Assembly: GCA_029582155.1 (NCBI GenBank)
Contig: CM055897.1
Location: 88,903,836-88,967,835 of the forward strand
DNA length: 64,000 nucleotides
Direction: 5' to 3'
DNA from: Panopea generosa
Lineage: Eukaryota > Mollusca > Bivalvia > Adapedonta > Hiatellidae
The notes under the pieces were generated by a model that ran no database searches, was not told where the DNA came from, and saw only the letters and a list, made by a program, of their open reading frames with translations. Below, in pieces: positions 10,486 to 22,735 of the stretch. Each line of letters begins with the position of its first letter. The first letter of the stretch is position 1. Both the position numbers and the translations under genes were made by a program.

Positions 10486-11939
10486 CTTGACAGGAACCAT
10501 TTTTTTATCCAAATCAATGCTTTACCTACTACAGTGATATTGAATCTCTTTAACTCAATCATGTTCTTAACATTTGTTCTTTATTTTGCAAACCAGTAAA
10601 AAATATTTTCTAAATCTGTTCTTTTTACCCTGTAAGAATAATGCGACGTTGTAATAGCATATGTATTTTATGAGTGCATTAACTTTATCTTGACCCAGTG
10701 CTGAGTATGATATATCGAGGCGGCAGATATATTATTCAGTATGAGAGAATAATTCAGTCCTAGCGAGTGTAACTGCTGATAGTCACGAATAGTATCCTAA
10801 TATACAGTCCCCACCTGTTAATATTAATTATGTCAATGTTTTAACATGATTTTTATGCAGTTTTGATTGTTAATAATATAATTTTATGCATTTTTCGTAT
10901 AAAGTTGGGATTTTCCTATTCTTGATGTTGTTTGTCTTTAATAATCATAAGAGTGGTTTTGTTTTTAGTTCGTTTTGTTTGTTTCTTTTAATCTTTTTTT
11001 GTTTTATTTATATGTATATTGTGTGTTACAGTACATAATTTTATATATGTTATTAGAATTTTAGTGAAAAATGATTTCTGTTTATTTAAACTGTTTAATT
11101 CTTGTTGTACATTTTTATTCATAAGTGTGAAATATTTTTGTAGACTGTTTGTCATGCTGACCTATCAATTTATTTGCATCATCTTTCTCTGTGTATTAAA
11201 TCATTATATTGACAACCTTGTGCAATCATTCTCATTACACCATATGTGTAATGAATTCATTATTTGTAAGTAAAAGTTATATTTAATCAGACTGTATTTT
11301 AATGAACAAAAGCTAATGTGGACAGGAACTAGATGCAATTTTTTTGCATTTTTTTTCCTTTTTAAAATCTTTCTTAAATATTCAAAATTACTTTTTTCCC
11401 CTTAAATGGTAACCTTTTTTTTCTAATAATCGGATCATAACAACTTTACACCATTGATAGCATATCTACAGAAATATACGGCAAGAACAATTTAACTGAG
11501 TTATATTTCAATTAGATTGCATCAGTGCCATTTTGCGTAAATGTTTTTGGCATTGTTTTATTTCACAATTGGAAAAGTTATTAGAGTTAATGTTGATACT
11601 GCTGAAGGTACTGTTTCAACCCCTGATAGTAACAGAAAATATTTCTGTAATTGGTCAGTAAGTTAATTGACACCAATTAAAATTATAGAATAAAATAAAC
11701 AACATTCACATTGTAAAAATGGTTAATTTTTTGGTTTGGTTTTGTTGATATAATTGTGCTTTTGTTTTAAATCAATTTATTTGATATTGTGTCTGTCTCA
11801 TTTCATTTCTCCCATTGTATTTCATGAAATTTTGATAGTCCTATTTTATTTCACCCCTTGGTATGGTTTTGGACAAATGTTTTGATTCAATTTTTAGATA
11901 TGTGTTATAAGGTTTTTATTACTATGTAATATGTGTGTT
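10486..11939. other. AT-rich intergenic DNA, nothing recognised
   Basis: Very T-rich stretches and no exon-like block. The open frame at 11019-11273 is composed of Phe, Ile, Cys and Leu codons typical of random AT-rich DNA. Confidence 0.45.
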
Positions 11940-14335
11940 TATACATGTACATGTATGTGGTTGAGATTGAGGGATGGTATGTTATCTGTATATTTCGGTT
12001 AAGCTTGTTATAGATTTTGTTTTGAAGTTATGGATATCTTCAGAAATAAATTGTTACAGACAAATGGAAGTTTTGTGTTGTTTTGATTTTAAATATATTA
12101 TTCCACCCATTATTTAGAACATGTGTATATAATAATGCTGATGATGGTACCAAATAATATTTGTATTAGTCAGATACACGTGTATGGGAATCAGTGTTAC
12201 GTCAACAGATACAGAATTGATAGGTCGTGGAGTCGATCTCCCGTCAGGAACATGTATTGTATCCTCGGTATGCCTTTCAGTTGCAAGACTTTTTACCTCT
12301 ATTTGAAGTTGTAAAAATTGTTTCACAGTCAATGAACTAATAGAGTTCAAACATGAGCTGTTCTTGTACACCAAGAAAGATATACAAGTTTATAACATAC
12401 ATGTTTATTCTTATTCTGTATATTTCGTGTATGTGGTTGAGATTGAAGGATGGTATAACATCTGTATGTTTTTTGTATGTGGTTGAAATTGAGGGTTGGT
12501 TTATTATCTGTATATTTCATGTATGTGATTGAGATTGAGGGAATGTATGAGGTTGAGATTGAGAGATGGTACATTATCTGTATATTTCATGTATGTGGTT
12601 GAGATTGAGGGATGGTATAACATCTGTATTTTTCGTGTATGTGGTTGAGATTGAGTGATGGTACATTATCTGTATATTTCATGTACGTGGTTGAGATTAA
12701 GGGATGGTATAACATGTGTATATTCCTTGTATGTGGTTGAGATTGAGGGATGGTATAACATGTGTATATTTCACTTATGTGGATGAGATTGATGATGGTA
12801 CATTATCTGCATATTTCATGTATGTGGTTGAGATTGAGGGATGGTATAACATCTGTATATTTCGTGTATGTGGTTGAGATTGAGTGATGGTACATTATCT
12901 GTATATTTCATGTACGTGGTTGAGATTAAGGGATGGTATAACATGTGTATATTCCTTGTATGTGGTTGAGATTGAGGGGTGGTATCACATCTGTATATGT
13001 CATGTATGTAGTTGAGATTGAGGGATGGTATAACATCTATATATTTCTTGTATGTGGTAGAGATTGAAGGATGGTATAACATCTGTATATTTCATGTATA
13101 TGGTTGAGATTGAGGGATGGTACATTATCTGTATATTTCATGTATGTGGTTGAGATTGAGGGATTTTATAACATGTGTATATTTCATGGACATGTATGTG
13201 GTTGAGACAAAAGGGAATGTATGTGGCTGAGATTGAGAGATGGTACATTATCTGTATATTTCATGTATGTGGTTGAGATTGAGGGATGGTATAACATCTG
13301 TATATTTCATGTATGTCGTTGAGATTGAGAGATGGTACATTATCTGTATATTTCATGTATGTGGTTGAGATAGAGGGATGGTAAAACATCTGTATATTTC
13401 ATATATGTCGTTGAGATTGAGAGATGGTACATTATCTGTATATTTCATGTATGTGGTTGAGATTGAGGGGTGGTATAACATCTGTATATTTCATGTATGT
13501 GGTTGAGATTGAGGGATGGTATAACATCTGTATATTTCATGTATGTGGTTGAGATTGAGAGATGGTACATTATCTGTATATTTCATGTATGTGGTTGAGA
13601 TCGAGGGATGGTATAACATCTGTATATTTCATGTATGTGGTTGAGATTGAGGGATGGTATAACATCTGTATATTTCATGTATGTCGTTGAGATTGAGGGA
13701 TGGTATAACATGTGTATATTTCGTGTATGTGGTTGAGATTGAGGGATGGTATATTATCTGTATATTTCGTGTATGTGGTTGAGATTGAGGGATGGTATTA
13801 TATAACATCTGTATATTTCTTGTATGTGGTTGAGATTGAGGGATGGTATATTATCTGTATATTTCATGTATGTGGTTGAGATTGATGGATGGTATAACAT
13901 GTGTATATTTCGTATATGTGGTTGAGATTGAGGGATGGTATAACATCTGTATATTTCGTGTATGTGGTTGAGATTGAGGGATGGTATTATATAACATCTG
14001 TATATTTCTTGTATGTGGTTGAGATTGAGGGATGGTATAACATCTGTATATTTCGTGTATGTGGTTGAGATTGAGGGATGGTACATTATCTGTATATTTC
14101 ATGTATGTGGTTGAGATTGATGGATGGTATAACATGTGTATATTTCTTGTATGTGGTTGAGATTGAGGGATGGTATTATATAACATCTGTATATTTCTTG
14201 TATGTGGTTGAGATTGAGGGATGGTATTATATCTGTATATTTCGTGTATGTGGTTGAGATTGAAGGATGGTACATTATCTGTATATTTCATGTATGTGAT
14301 TGAGATTGAGGGATGGTATGTTATCTGTATATCTC
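11940..14335. repeat. 46-bp minisatellite array
   Basis: From about 12400 to 14330 there are roughly 40 copies of a 46-bp unit with GTATGTGGTTGAGATTGAGG, GATGGTATAACATCTG and TATATTTCATGT. Some copies carry a five-base insertion giving 51 bp (ATTATATAAC). One unit stands alone at about 11950, followed by about 400 bases of unique DNA. The period was checked at 13441 and 13487. Minus-strand open frames up to 146 codons here are repeat read-through. Confidence 0.93.
11990..12415. repeat. Left copy of duplicated flank around the 46-bp array
   Basis: This block (TTTCGGTTAAGCTTG, TTTTGTTTTGAAGTTATGGA, GTTTTGTGTTGTTTTGATTT, AACATGTATTGTATCCT, AGATATACAAGTTTATAAC, GTTTATTCTTA) recurs in the same order at 14330-14605. 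Indels make the left copy longer. Confidence 0.8.
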
Positions 14336-14605
14336 GGTTAAGCTTGTTATAGATTTTGTTTTGAAGTTATGGATTTCTTCAGAATTAATTGTTACAGACA
14401 AACAGAAGTTTTGTGTTGTTTTGATTTTAAATATATTATTCCATCCAATATTTATAATACGCGTAAGAAACATGTATTGTATCCTTGAGCATGGCAGTCG
14501 GAATGCCTTTTAAACAAGAATACTTAAGCACTTTTTTATTAATGGAGTTAAAACATGTACTAAGCAAAGATATACAAGTTGACAACTTACAAGTTTATTC
14601 TTAAT
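14330..14605. repeat. Right copy of duplicated flank around the 46-bp array
   Basis: Direct repeat of 11990-12415, carrying CTCGGTTAAGCTTG, GTTTTGTGTTGTTTTGATTT, AACATGTATTGTATCCTTG, AGATATACAAGTTGACAAC and GTTTATTCTTA in the same order. Each copy follows a 46-bp unit. Confidence 0.8.
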
Positions 14606-16170
14606 TCACAAAGTGCTATATTTTGTATTGAGTTGTGTCTCTTTTAATATGAAACTATTTCACAATAATACATTGCCTTTACTTTACATTTGCTATAGCA
14701 TGCACATACAACCTGAGACAAGATTAGACTAGGCTATATAAACGTACGTACCGGTAATGTACACTTGGTACCCTTCGGTGTCGAAATTTTATGGGGGTGA
14801 AAAAATGCACTTTTATATCTTGCCATAAGGGCAATACATATTTTTTTTAAGCATTTTCATTCTTTATGTACCTTATACGAGCTGAATTACTACACGGAGT
14901 ACATACATGTATATCGCAAGGACTGCAATAACATTACATTGTAAATGTGTATTCGGGTTCTGGCATATAAATAAAGCAGGGTTGGTACTCAACATTTGTA
15001 TTCTGTATTTATAGAGGTCTAATGAACACATTCGATGTATACGTGTAAGTTACACAATCACGATTCATAATTACATTTTTATATTATATTTATAATTCTA
15101 TGACCGGTAACAAAGCGCTATCCCGGCTACATTCTTTACGATCACATGTTTTTTATCATTCATTTACAAAAGTGATATTTACTCCATTAAACGATTTCCT
15201 TAGTGCATTTATTTCAACAGTTAATTTGATGTTTTGTTAATCATCGAAGCTTAAACCTTAATACATGCTCAAAATATGGAAAGTAAAATGTGTAATTGCT
15301 GAATAAACAAGCATATTGCACTTGAGACAAAATTCAAGTGGCAACGACCTGTTTGAACTTGGGATTACAGTTCAAATTAGTGTAAATAGGACTCATTTTA
15401 AAAATCACTAAAATATCACTTTAGAAATTGAAAAGAAAAACATCTATTCAATTGAGTCTTTAAATCATTCGGTGCACCTTTTGAATTATTGTAAGGATTA
15501 GATCGGTGATGAACGGTAGTTTAATGGGTACTTTGGTCGGGATTAAGGATAAATTTTAGTCTAGTTCTAGCTGTTACATAAGTTTACAATCTTGATCGTA
15601 GGATATAGATTTGTATCCTGTGCATAACAGTATGTTCCTGCGCGTACACATACTGTTTTGTCTGATTTGAACCTTATGTAAATAATGTATTTATGCTTGA
15701 GGGTCGCGTTGAAGATTGATTTATTCAAATGAGTTCTCGTAAAATTAATACTTTATTATTATTATGATTAATATTTTATTATTATTATTCTATCAATACT
15801 ACTGTTGTTATCATCATCATTATTACTATAAGTAGTATTATACTGAAATATACACAAACTTTATTATAATGTTAATACGTATTTGATTGAATTAAATGTT
15901 TACCTTTAAGGTGTAAAATATTCTCTTTCTTACAAAAGTTTTGATCTTGTCATTGATTGGGTATAAATGCCATGCTTCCATTACACATCGAATATAATTT
16001 TACACCCAATGCCAGACTGGCGTTATACCTAATTACCACAGCTGTACTTATAGTTTAAACTAATAAACTTTACTACAAGTTCTTATATTGCTATATTATT
16101 ACAAGTTCTTATGTTACTATATTATTACAAGTTTTTATATTATTGAAATCACGCTTTATTTCTTCTTCCG
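14606..16170. other. AT-rich DNA, nothing recognised
   Basis: A short impure TTA-type simple repeat lies near 15750-15840. The rest is unique-looking. If the exon at 16174 is real, part of this may be its upstream intron. Confidence 0.4.
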
Positions 16171-16173
16171 TAG

Positions 16174-16288
16174 AACCAGTTATGTGCAGATAAGGTGTAT
16201 TGGTCAAGTCGAGCCGGTGCCCATGACGGAGGATCGTGCCCATGACCTCCCCGACCTGAGTCTATTACTGTATCACGGAAACGGCAAG
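16174..16288 (+). CDS. Candidate internal exon of an unrecognised gene
   Basis: A higher-GC block follows a pyrimidine-rich acceptor (TTTCTTCTTCCGTAG). It has one open frame reading YVQIRCIGQVEPVPMTEDR then AHDLPDLSLLLYHGNGK. The first base closes a codon begun upstream. At AAG|GTTAAT it ends in phase 0, matching the exon at 25351. Without that splice the frame runs on to a stop at 16351. GTTAAT is a weak donor. I do not recognise the family. Upstream exons were not found. Confidence 0.4.
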
Positions 16289-16654
16289 GTTAATATTGAC
16301 GCTGACTACGTTAATATACAGGAGTTCATGAACGACACAAATAAAATTTGATATAACAGTCTTAATATGCAAGAACAACCCACACAGTTGTTTATGTTAT
16401 TGGTGTAGTAAGTCAGAAGCCAGATCGAATGTCAATAGGGCTGTCAAATTCATCATAGTCATACAAACTAAATGTGCTCATAAATAAATGACAAACGAAA
16501 TAATACACTGTGTCTATCAAGCTCATGTATTCAACTGTCAATACCACTTGGCTGAATGATGATTGTTTATTCGTCTCTTCTAGGACAGATGTAGGGCCCT
16601 CTACCAATACGCATGCTCACCAATCTTTCGTTAAGGTCAGGGATCCGAGCACAG

Positions 16655-16830
16655 ATAAGTCTAAATCTTTATATTTTATGTTAAGAATTGTGTCATGTAC
16701 TTGGGGCAGGATGGTGGCTCTAGTTGAATTCATTCCGAGTTCCTCCAATAAATTAACTACAAGCTATATAAAACTTCCAATATGCCGGAAATAGCGTTAA
16801 ACCCGATTAAAAAAATAAAACATTTTTAAT
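16655..16830 (+). repeat. SINE 3' portion
   Basis: CTTGGGGCAGGATGGTGGCT, a block with AATAAATTAACTACAAGC, and the tail ATAGCGTTAAACCCGATTAA with a following A-rich run match in order the element at 40918-41165 (CTTGCGGAAGGACGATGGCT ... ATGGCGTTAAAC). The tRNA-like head is not recognisable here. The open frame at 16510-16794 runs through it and is not a gene. Confidence 0.55.
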
Positions 16831-16846
16831 GCTTTCATTCTTACAG

Positions 16847-16915
16847 ACGTCGATATGATTTGCAAAAGGGAAATAATTTGTTCCCCATCCCAGTTTTGAA
16901 GACAAGTGGTATAAG
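16847..16915 (+). other. Weak exon-like block
   Basis: TTTCATTCTTACAG precedes 69 bases open in one frame (RRYDLQKGNNLFPIPVLK...), followed by AG|GTAATT. Its phase does not fit between the candidate exons at 16174 and 25351. A 69-base open frame is not rare by chance, so it is listed only as a candidate. Confidence 0.15.
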
Positions 16916-16919
16916 GTAA

Positions 16920-18055
16920 TTTTATTTTAAGGAGCAAGCAGAAGATAAATTATAGTCTCAAGATAAATATATATTTGTTAAGTTCAACTTATAATACATT
17001 GTTTTGCGTTTTCTTTTACTACCCTTTTGTAGTTGAATGATACATTTTATTTGAAACACTGAAAGTAAACGTCATGATGTCATCGTCAAAAGATATAGCT
17101 TAATGTCTTAACATAATAAACAGACATTCGTCTCGCGGGCTATAAAACTACTTCACAAGTATTTAATTATACATTTGGGTATAGACAATAAATGTTTATT
17201 TGAAACATAAAACGTTGAAAAATGTCACCCATAGATTTTCACTACGATGCCACGGTTAAAAAATTGTAATAATTTATAACTTTACATACCGACCATTGTA
17301 AATTTACTAACACGTGCAAAAGAAGGAAACAAATAAAACGTCTGTTAAAGATTTATAAATGTCTTTAAGTTGTTTAAATTTCATCTAAAACCTTCTTGGC
17401 ATTTTAAATTTATTTGGTTAGCATTATCTCGCTTATGTCACTTCTATAAAATGGGCTATCGTAGCAACAACTCTTCAAATGCAGGGGGTGTCCATAGCTT
17501 TTATGTCGGATTAACCAAACTCCCGAAATCTCGCGTTTTATAACTCTTATCGCGTCGCCATTGCTAATTTGAAACCATTATACAACTTTTTATCTTCTGT
17601 TATTGTTTTGCTATCGTTCGATATCTCGGTTTTGTATTTCATTGGCCATTATTAGACGATAATCGAAATTTTATTATTTGGATTGTGATACCATAGGCGG
17701 TGAAAGTGGTGTGTTTGTACTTTCTGGGTTGTTTGTGATGGAATTTACCCATTCTCTAGATCATAGATAATAGGCAGGTCGAACTTCAGGTTATCAGTCA
17801 TTTGTTGGTTCAATTTTTAAAATTGAAATAATTTTCTTCCACAATATTGACATTCTACTTTCTCCAGGTAATATTTTGTTAAAACTAGTTGCTAAAATAA
17901 TCCTATAAAACAAAATAATGGTGATAACAGACGCCATTAACGCACAGGTAATCAACAAGACCCCTTTTTATATTAGCCATCGTTAACAAAGATATTTGTA
18001 AAAACATACCTTCAACAAACATAATACAAGACAAAAGAGTACATCTTTATAGTGT
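16920..18055. other. Non-coding DNA, nothing recognised
   Basis: Unique-looking AT-rich sequence. No exon with paired splice sites or repeat structure could be supported. Confidence 0.4.
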
Positions 18056-18059
18056 ACGT

Positions 18060-19080
18060 CTTTAACAAACACATCAGGAACTCCGCATTATTTATTTGAT
18101 ATTGTTTGTGCTCTAGCACCTGCATTTTGCATTGATCCTCATCAAACTTACACAGTAGTTATATGACCGCATTATGTTGGACAAGATATTGAGCTGGGGA
18201 TATCAATGTTGGAGTTATTGCGTTTGAATCATAAACATACATTATCGGACTTGCAGTTTTCATTTGATCCCCGCCAAACTTAAACAGTGGTTAAATATTA
18301 TATCGGAAACGTCATTGAATTGACTAAATCGCTACATTAACGTCAGAGTTGTGAACATTTGATTGTCAAACATACATTATTTGACATTGTATGCACTGTA
18401 TCATCTTAAGCAAAAATACCTAGTATAAACCAAATATGTTGGAATAGTTCTTGAACTGACCAAATTGCATAATCAATGTAGAGTTGATACAAATTGTGTT
18501 GTTTGATATTTTGTGCTCGCTAGCACATGCAGTTTTCATAAGACCCTTTGCCAAACTTTAACATTGGTTTCATAATTATAATACCTAGGATATAAATAGG
18601 ATAATTAATGTCGGGGTTGTGTTCCTTGAATTGTCGAAAATTGCGTTGTCTAACTTATCTCGTATGAGTTCACGAAGCACTGGCCAAATCGGACCAATAG
18701 TGTTGGAGTTACGGCCATTGAATCATCAAATATGATTTATATGTCTGGACTCTAGTCCTCGCAGTTTTTATTCGATCCTCCACAAGTTCTTAAACTTTCC
18801 AAATCACATACTTATTGCTGGGGTTATGGCCATTGAATTGCTAACTATTGTGTTATTTGACCGTGTGTGCAATTTAGCATTCGTGATTCATTTAATATAC
18901 ACATCAGTAATATAATTTTATAACATTGAACAAACTCCTTACTGGATTAATTGTATACATATTGTGGGAGTTACAGTCCTTAAATTGTAAAAATGCGTTA
19001 TTTGATATTATGTGTACTCTAGCATTTGCATTTTTCATTCGTTCCTTATTAAACTTTCACAGTTGTTAAATGATCATTAT
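18060..19080. repeat. Old, diverged tandem repeat related to the 106-bp satellite
   Basis: Loose copies of TGTGCTCTAGCACCTGCA, TTTTCATT-GATCC, CCAAACTTACACAGT and TTGGAGTTA-GGCC recur near 18105, 18240, 18390, 18515, 18690, 18865 and 19010 at uneven spacing (about 130-180 bases). They share CACCTGCAGTTTTCATTTGA and CCAAACTTACACAGTTG with the homogeneous array that follows. Confidence 0.65.
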
Positions 19081-20455
19081 TGAAATCAAGTTCTCCACCT
19101 GTGCTATAGTAGTTTATGTGCTCTTTAACACCTGCAGTTTTCATTTGATATTCACCAAACTTACACAATTGTTATATGGTCATGATTTACATCAAGTTCT
19201 CCACCTGTGCTATATTAGTTTATGTGCACTTTAATACCTGCACTTTTCATTTGATATTCACCAAACTTACACAGTTGTTATATGGTCATGCTTTACATCA
19301 AGTTCTCCACCTGTGCTATATTAGTTTATGTGCACTTTAACACCTGCAGTTTTCATTTGATATTCACCAAACTTACACAATTGCTATATGGTCATGATTT
19401 ACATCAAGTTCTCCACCTGTGCTATATTAGTTTATGTGCACTTTAACACCTGCAGTTTTCATTTGATATTCACCAAACTTACACAGTTGTTAATTGATCA
19501 TGATTTACATCAAGTTCTTGAACTGTGCTATATTAGTTTATGTGCACTTTAACACCTGCAGTTTTTATTTGATATTCACCAAACTTACACAATTGCTATA
19601 TGGTCATGATTTACATCAAGTTCTCCACCTGTGCTATATTAGTTTATGTGCACTTTAACACCTGCACTTTTCATTTGATATTCACCAAACTTACACAGTT
19701 GTTATATGGTCATGCTTTACATCAAGTTCTCCACCTGTGCTATAGTAGTTTATGTGCACTTTAACACCTGCAGTTTTCATTTGATATTCACCGAACTTAC
19801 ACAATTGTTTTATGGTCATGATTTACACCAAGTTCTTGAACTGTGCTTTAGTAGTTTATGTGCACTTTAACACCTGCAGTTTTCATTTGATATTCACCAA
19901 ACTTACACAGTTGTTAATTGGTCATGATTTACACCAAGTTCTTGAACTGTGCTTTAGTAGTTTATGTGCACTTTAACACCTGCAGTTTTCATTTGATATT
20001 CACCAAACTTATACCGCGCATGCTGAAAGTCGTGGGTTCGATCCCCGGCCGGGTCATACCAAAGACTTTAAAAATGGTACTAAAAGCTTCCTCGCTTGGC
20101 GCTCAGCATTTAGAGGACAGTTTTAGGTCTTGTCGGCCCGGTGTCAGTATAATCTGACTGGGTGGGGTATCATACCACGTGTCTGCGGCATGATACTCAA
20201 GTGTGACAGCGCTCAGAATACTGTCTCAAGTAGAAACCGTCGCGATGTGACTGAAAAATTGTTGAAAGCGACGCTTAACACCATACAACAACAACAATAA
20301 CAACAACAACAACATCACCAAACACACAGTTGTTAACTGATCATGATTTACATCAAGTTCTTGAACTGTGCTTTAGTAGTTTATGTGCATTTTAATACCT
20401 GCAGTTTTCATTTGATATTCACCAAACTTACACAGTGGTTATATATCTATAAAAT
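19081..20455. repeat. 106-bp satellite array, interrupted by a SINE
   Basis: TTTATGTGC recurs at 19113, 19219, 19325, 19431, 19537, 19643, 19749, 19855 and 19961, exactly 106 bases apart each time. The unit carries CTTTAACACCTGCAGTTTTC, GATATTCACCAAACTTACAC, GGTCATGATTTACATCAAG and TTCTCCACCTGTGCTATA. The array breaks at about 20010 and resumes at about 20318 with one more unit. Confidence 0.95.
20010..20317 (+). repeat. tRNA-derived SINE inserted into the 106-bp satellite
   Basis: Carries the B box (GGGTTCGATCCCCGGCCGGG), GGTACTAAAAGCTTCCTCGC, TTGGCGCTCAGCATTTAGA, GGCCCGGTGTCAGTATAATC, TGACTGGGTGGGGT, TGTTGAAAGCGACGCTTAAC and an (ACA)n tail. The same element is at 55323-55632. Satellite sequence TCACCAAAC stands on both sides, a likely 9-bp target duplication. 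Compared with 55323-55632 the tRNA head has lost about 37 bases including the A box. The GTGTCAGTATAA block is reminiscent of a conserved central domain seen in some metazoan SINEs. Confidence 0.85.
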
Positions 20456-21290
20456 CTCAACTGACTTTAAATGTCTGCGGTATGGCCCCTGCGTTATCTA
20501 ATATTGCCTTCTTTTGGCACATGGGATGGATTTAGGGCCGACGTGGTCCTCTAAGGTTAATACATTTTAAACATTCTGAGTTTTATGTTAATATTTTATA
20601 TGTTAAATGTTTAACTAGTATATAATGTGCAACTGATACAAATGATTAAATTTCATTACGCGATTCCAGTAGGTTTCGAGATCCAAATGTATAGTTTAAA
20701 AACGTGTCTGTTTTCTAAGCACGTTTAAAACAACACTTAGGTATTTGTACGTGCCAGATATGTTATTTAAATGTTTTGACACCAGCTATTCATTTCCAAT
20801 ATCAAATAATTGCTATACAGAACCTGCAATGAAATGGATACGTGGATAAACATACTTTCAGTACTTTCTAATTACTGCAATCATTTAACTTACTCTGAGA
20901 CTGCAAGGTGTTTGTGAATGTTAACCATTATGCACCTGCTGCTATAAAACACCTACTCTTAACTGAATACTGTCAAACTTGCCTTTGAAACCGCGTGTAT
21001 CAAGCGACCTTTGTTCTTAGCGACAGCTTTTACCCCTACCCCTCCGAATGTGTTTTATACATTTATATGCGACTTTCGATCCACGTAATCATTGCCATCA
21101 TATAAGCAAACTATAGCGATTATTGCCATAAGCCAACAACGATCAAGTACATATTATCCGATTAGTTACAAAAGGAACTATAAGAAATAATCGGAAAACT
21201 AAATAGAATTAAGTTAATAATGTGCCGGAATTCTCGTATGGTTTCTATATTAAGTTAGCTGAAAGCGTCCAACCTCCACGTTCGAGTGCA
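20456..21290. other. AT-rich DNA, nothing recognised
   Basis: No repeat structure, exon or open frame of note. Confidence 0.4.
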
Positions 21291-21295
21291 AGCCT

Positions 21296-21802
21296 TCACG
21301 TGAGACAGATTGCCATTTTGTTGCGGAAGGACGTGATGGTTAAACCTCCATGGATCTTCATCCACCAATTAAACTGTTTCTTTGTTTGAATATTTAGCGT
21401 CATGTTTATGCCATCGAGGGCTAACATACGATTAGTTAATCTAACCACTGTTTCCTGGAATCTTCGAAGGTCAGCCAATAGTTGAGCACACCCATATCTG
21501 CAAATAACAGATAACTTTCCCACTTGAATCAGCAATGAGTACCGGAAGTGAATCATCGCTGAGACTGTGATCGGGCGAGGATTGGAACATACGAATGAGC
21601 TATTCCGACTCGTGCTTAAAAAGGTAGATGTCATAGTTGTATGAATTCTGGTGTATGGCATTAAACATATCCCCTCACGTGTCTCACGTGCCGTCACTTT
21701 TAACTGTTTAGATATGTTCCAATTTGTGCTTTTCTCTGTGTTTAATGGAAATGGGCGAGCGGGTAACGCCATTTTCGGCACATTATAGTTTCTATATGGC
21801 AA
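21296..21802 (-). CDS. Unrecognised 168-codon open frame, doubtful
   Basis: This is the longest open frame not caused by a tandem array. It starts ATG at 21802 and stops at 21296. The sequence has Trp, Cys, Arg and Met spread through it (STNWNISKQLKV, VICRYGCAQLL, FNWWMKIHGG) and is not low-complexity. A second minus-strand frame of the same block also has a long stretch with protein-like composition (DDSLPVLIADSSGK), so the real reading frame, if any, is unclear. No domain, signal peptide or splice context was recognised. It may be a decayed mobile-element fragment or chance. Confidence 0.2.
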   Translation of the reverse strand: MPYRNYNVPKMALPARPFPLNTEKSTNWNISKQLKVTARETREGICLMPYTRIHTTMTSTFLSTSRNSSFVCSNPRPITVSAMIHFRYSLLIQVGKLSVICRYGCAQLLADLRRFQETVVRLTNRMLALDGINMTLNIQTKKQFNWWMKIHGGLTITSFRNKMAICLT

Positions 21803-22500
21803 TCAGTTTTATTGATAGAGGAAAACAAAATGCACCTGAGTAGAAACAACGTCTTTCACAAGAAACAGCAAAAGTTCCCATACACTGAATTTGAATGAAC
21901 ACTCTGAGTGGCGAGAGGTAAATGGTCCCGAGACGGCGCTTTCGGTCTCTCACGACGGAGGAATAATGTTCTTATGTTTTATAGCCATGATCTGATTTCT
22001 GTGAGACGAAAAATATGTATAAAGCAAGGATCGATATATATCTATCATTTTAAATTTGTTGATATATATATATTATTTTAATCAAGGTAAGGGCAATTTT
22101 AAATCAATAAACAGGCAAAGCAAATTACGTTTTTATTAATTAAAATGTCGTGGCACAGTTACTGACCAAACTAATTCCAACCTTTTGATAACTGCCAGGC
22201 GATTATTTATCAACTAATCCACCCCCTCTGCTTATAAAAATATTTATTTCATAAATAATTGTTACCCATACGTGAAACGGATTTGAAACACAAAACCAAC
22301 ACTTGATTGGCGGTCCAAGTGGTCATGAAATCAAGAAGGTAATATTAAAAGTAAAGTAAACATGTTATAAATCATCTATTAGTGGTTCATGTGTTATTTT
22401 AAACACATACACTTTAATGATATTCGGCGACATTGGTATTTAGTGTTTGATTATATTACCGTCTGAATATTTATTCTGCTTATAATTTCATTCAGTGTAT
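21803..22500. other. Non-coding DNA, nothing recognised
   Basis: AT-rich sequence with short TATATA runs near 22035-22075. No gene or repeat family identified. Confidence 0.4.
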
Positions 22501-22522
22501 AAATCAAAGCGAGTCCTGGAAG

Positions 22523-22527
22523 AGCGA

Positions 22528-22583
<56 letters not shown>

Positions 22584-22599
22584 AAGAGTGAGTGAGTGA

Positions 22600-22658
<59 letters not shown>

Positions 22659-22694
22659 GTTAGTTACATAAAAGAAAAACAACACAGACATACA

Positions 22695-22726
<32 letters not shown>

Positions 22727-22735
22727 AGCGGCAGG
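22523..22735. repeat. Compound microsatellite (GA)n-(GAGT)n-(GT)n-(GA)n and (CAGG)n
   Basis: Consecutive runs are GA dinucleotides (22526-22585), GTGA/GAGT (22587-22605), GT (22606-22636), GA (22637-22656), and after 40 bases a run of GGCA/CAGG tetranucleotides (22697-22730). Both strands give low-complexity open frames. Confidence 0.95.

Noticed and set aside
12347-14291. Minus-strand open frames up to 146 codons
   Set aside because: They are translations of the 46-bp minisatellite. The peptides are periodic and frame changes follow unit indels.
16510-16794. 94-codon + strand frame
   Set aside because: Its 3' half is a SINE tail shared with 40918-41165.
22488-22727. Open frame rich in Ser/Leu and Thr/His
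   Set aside because: Pure translation of the compound microsatellite.
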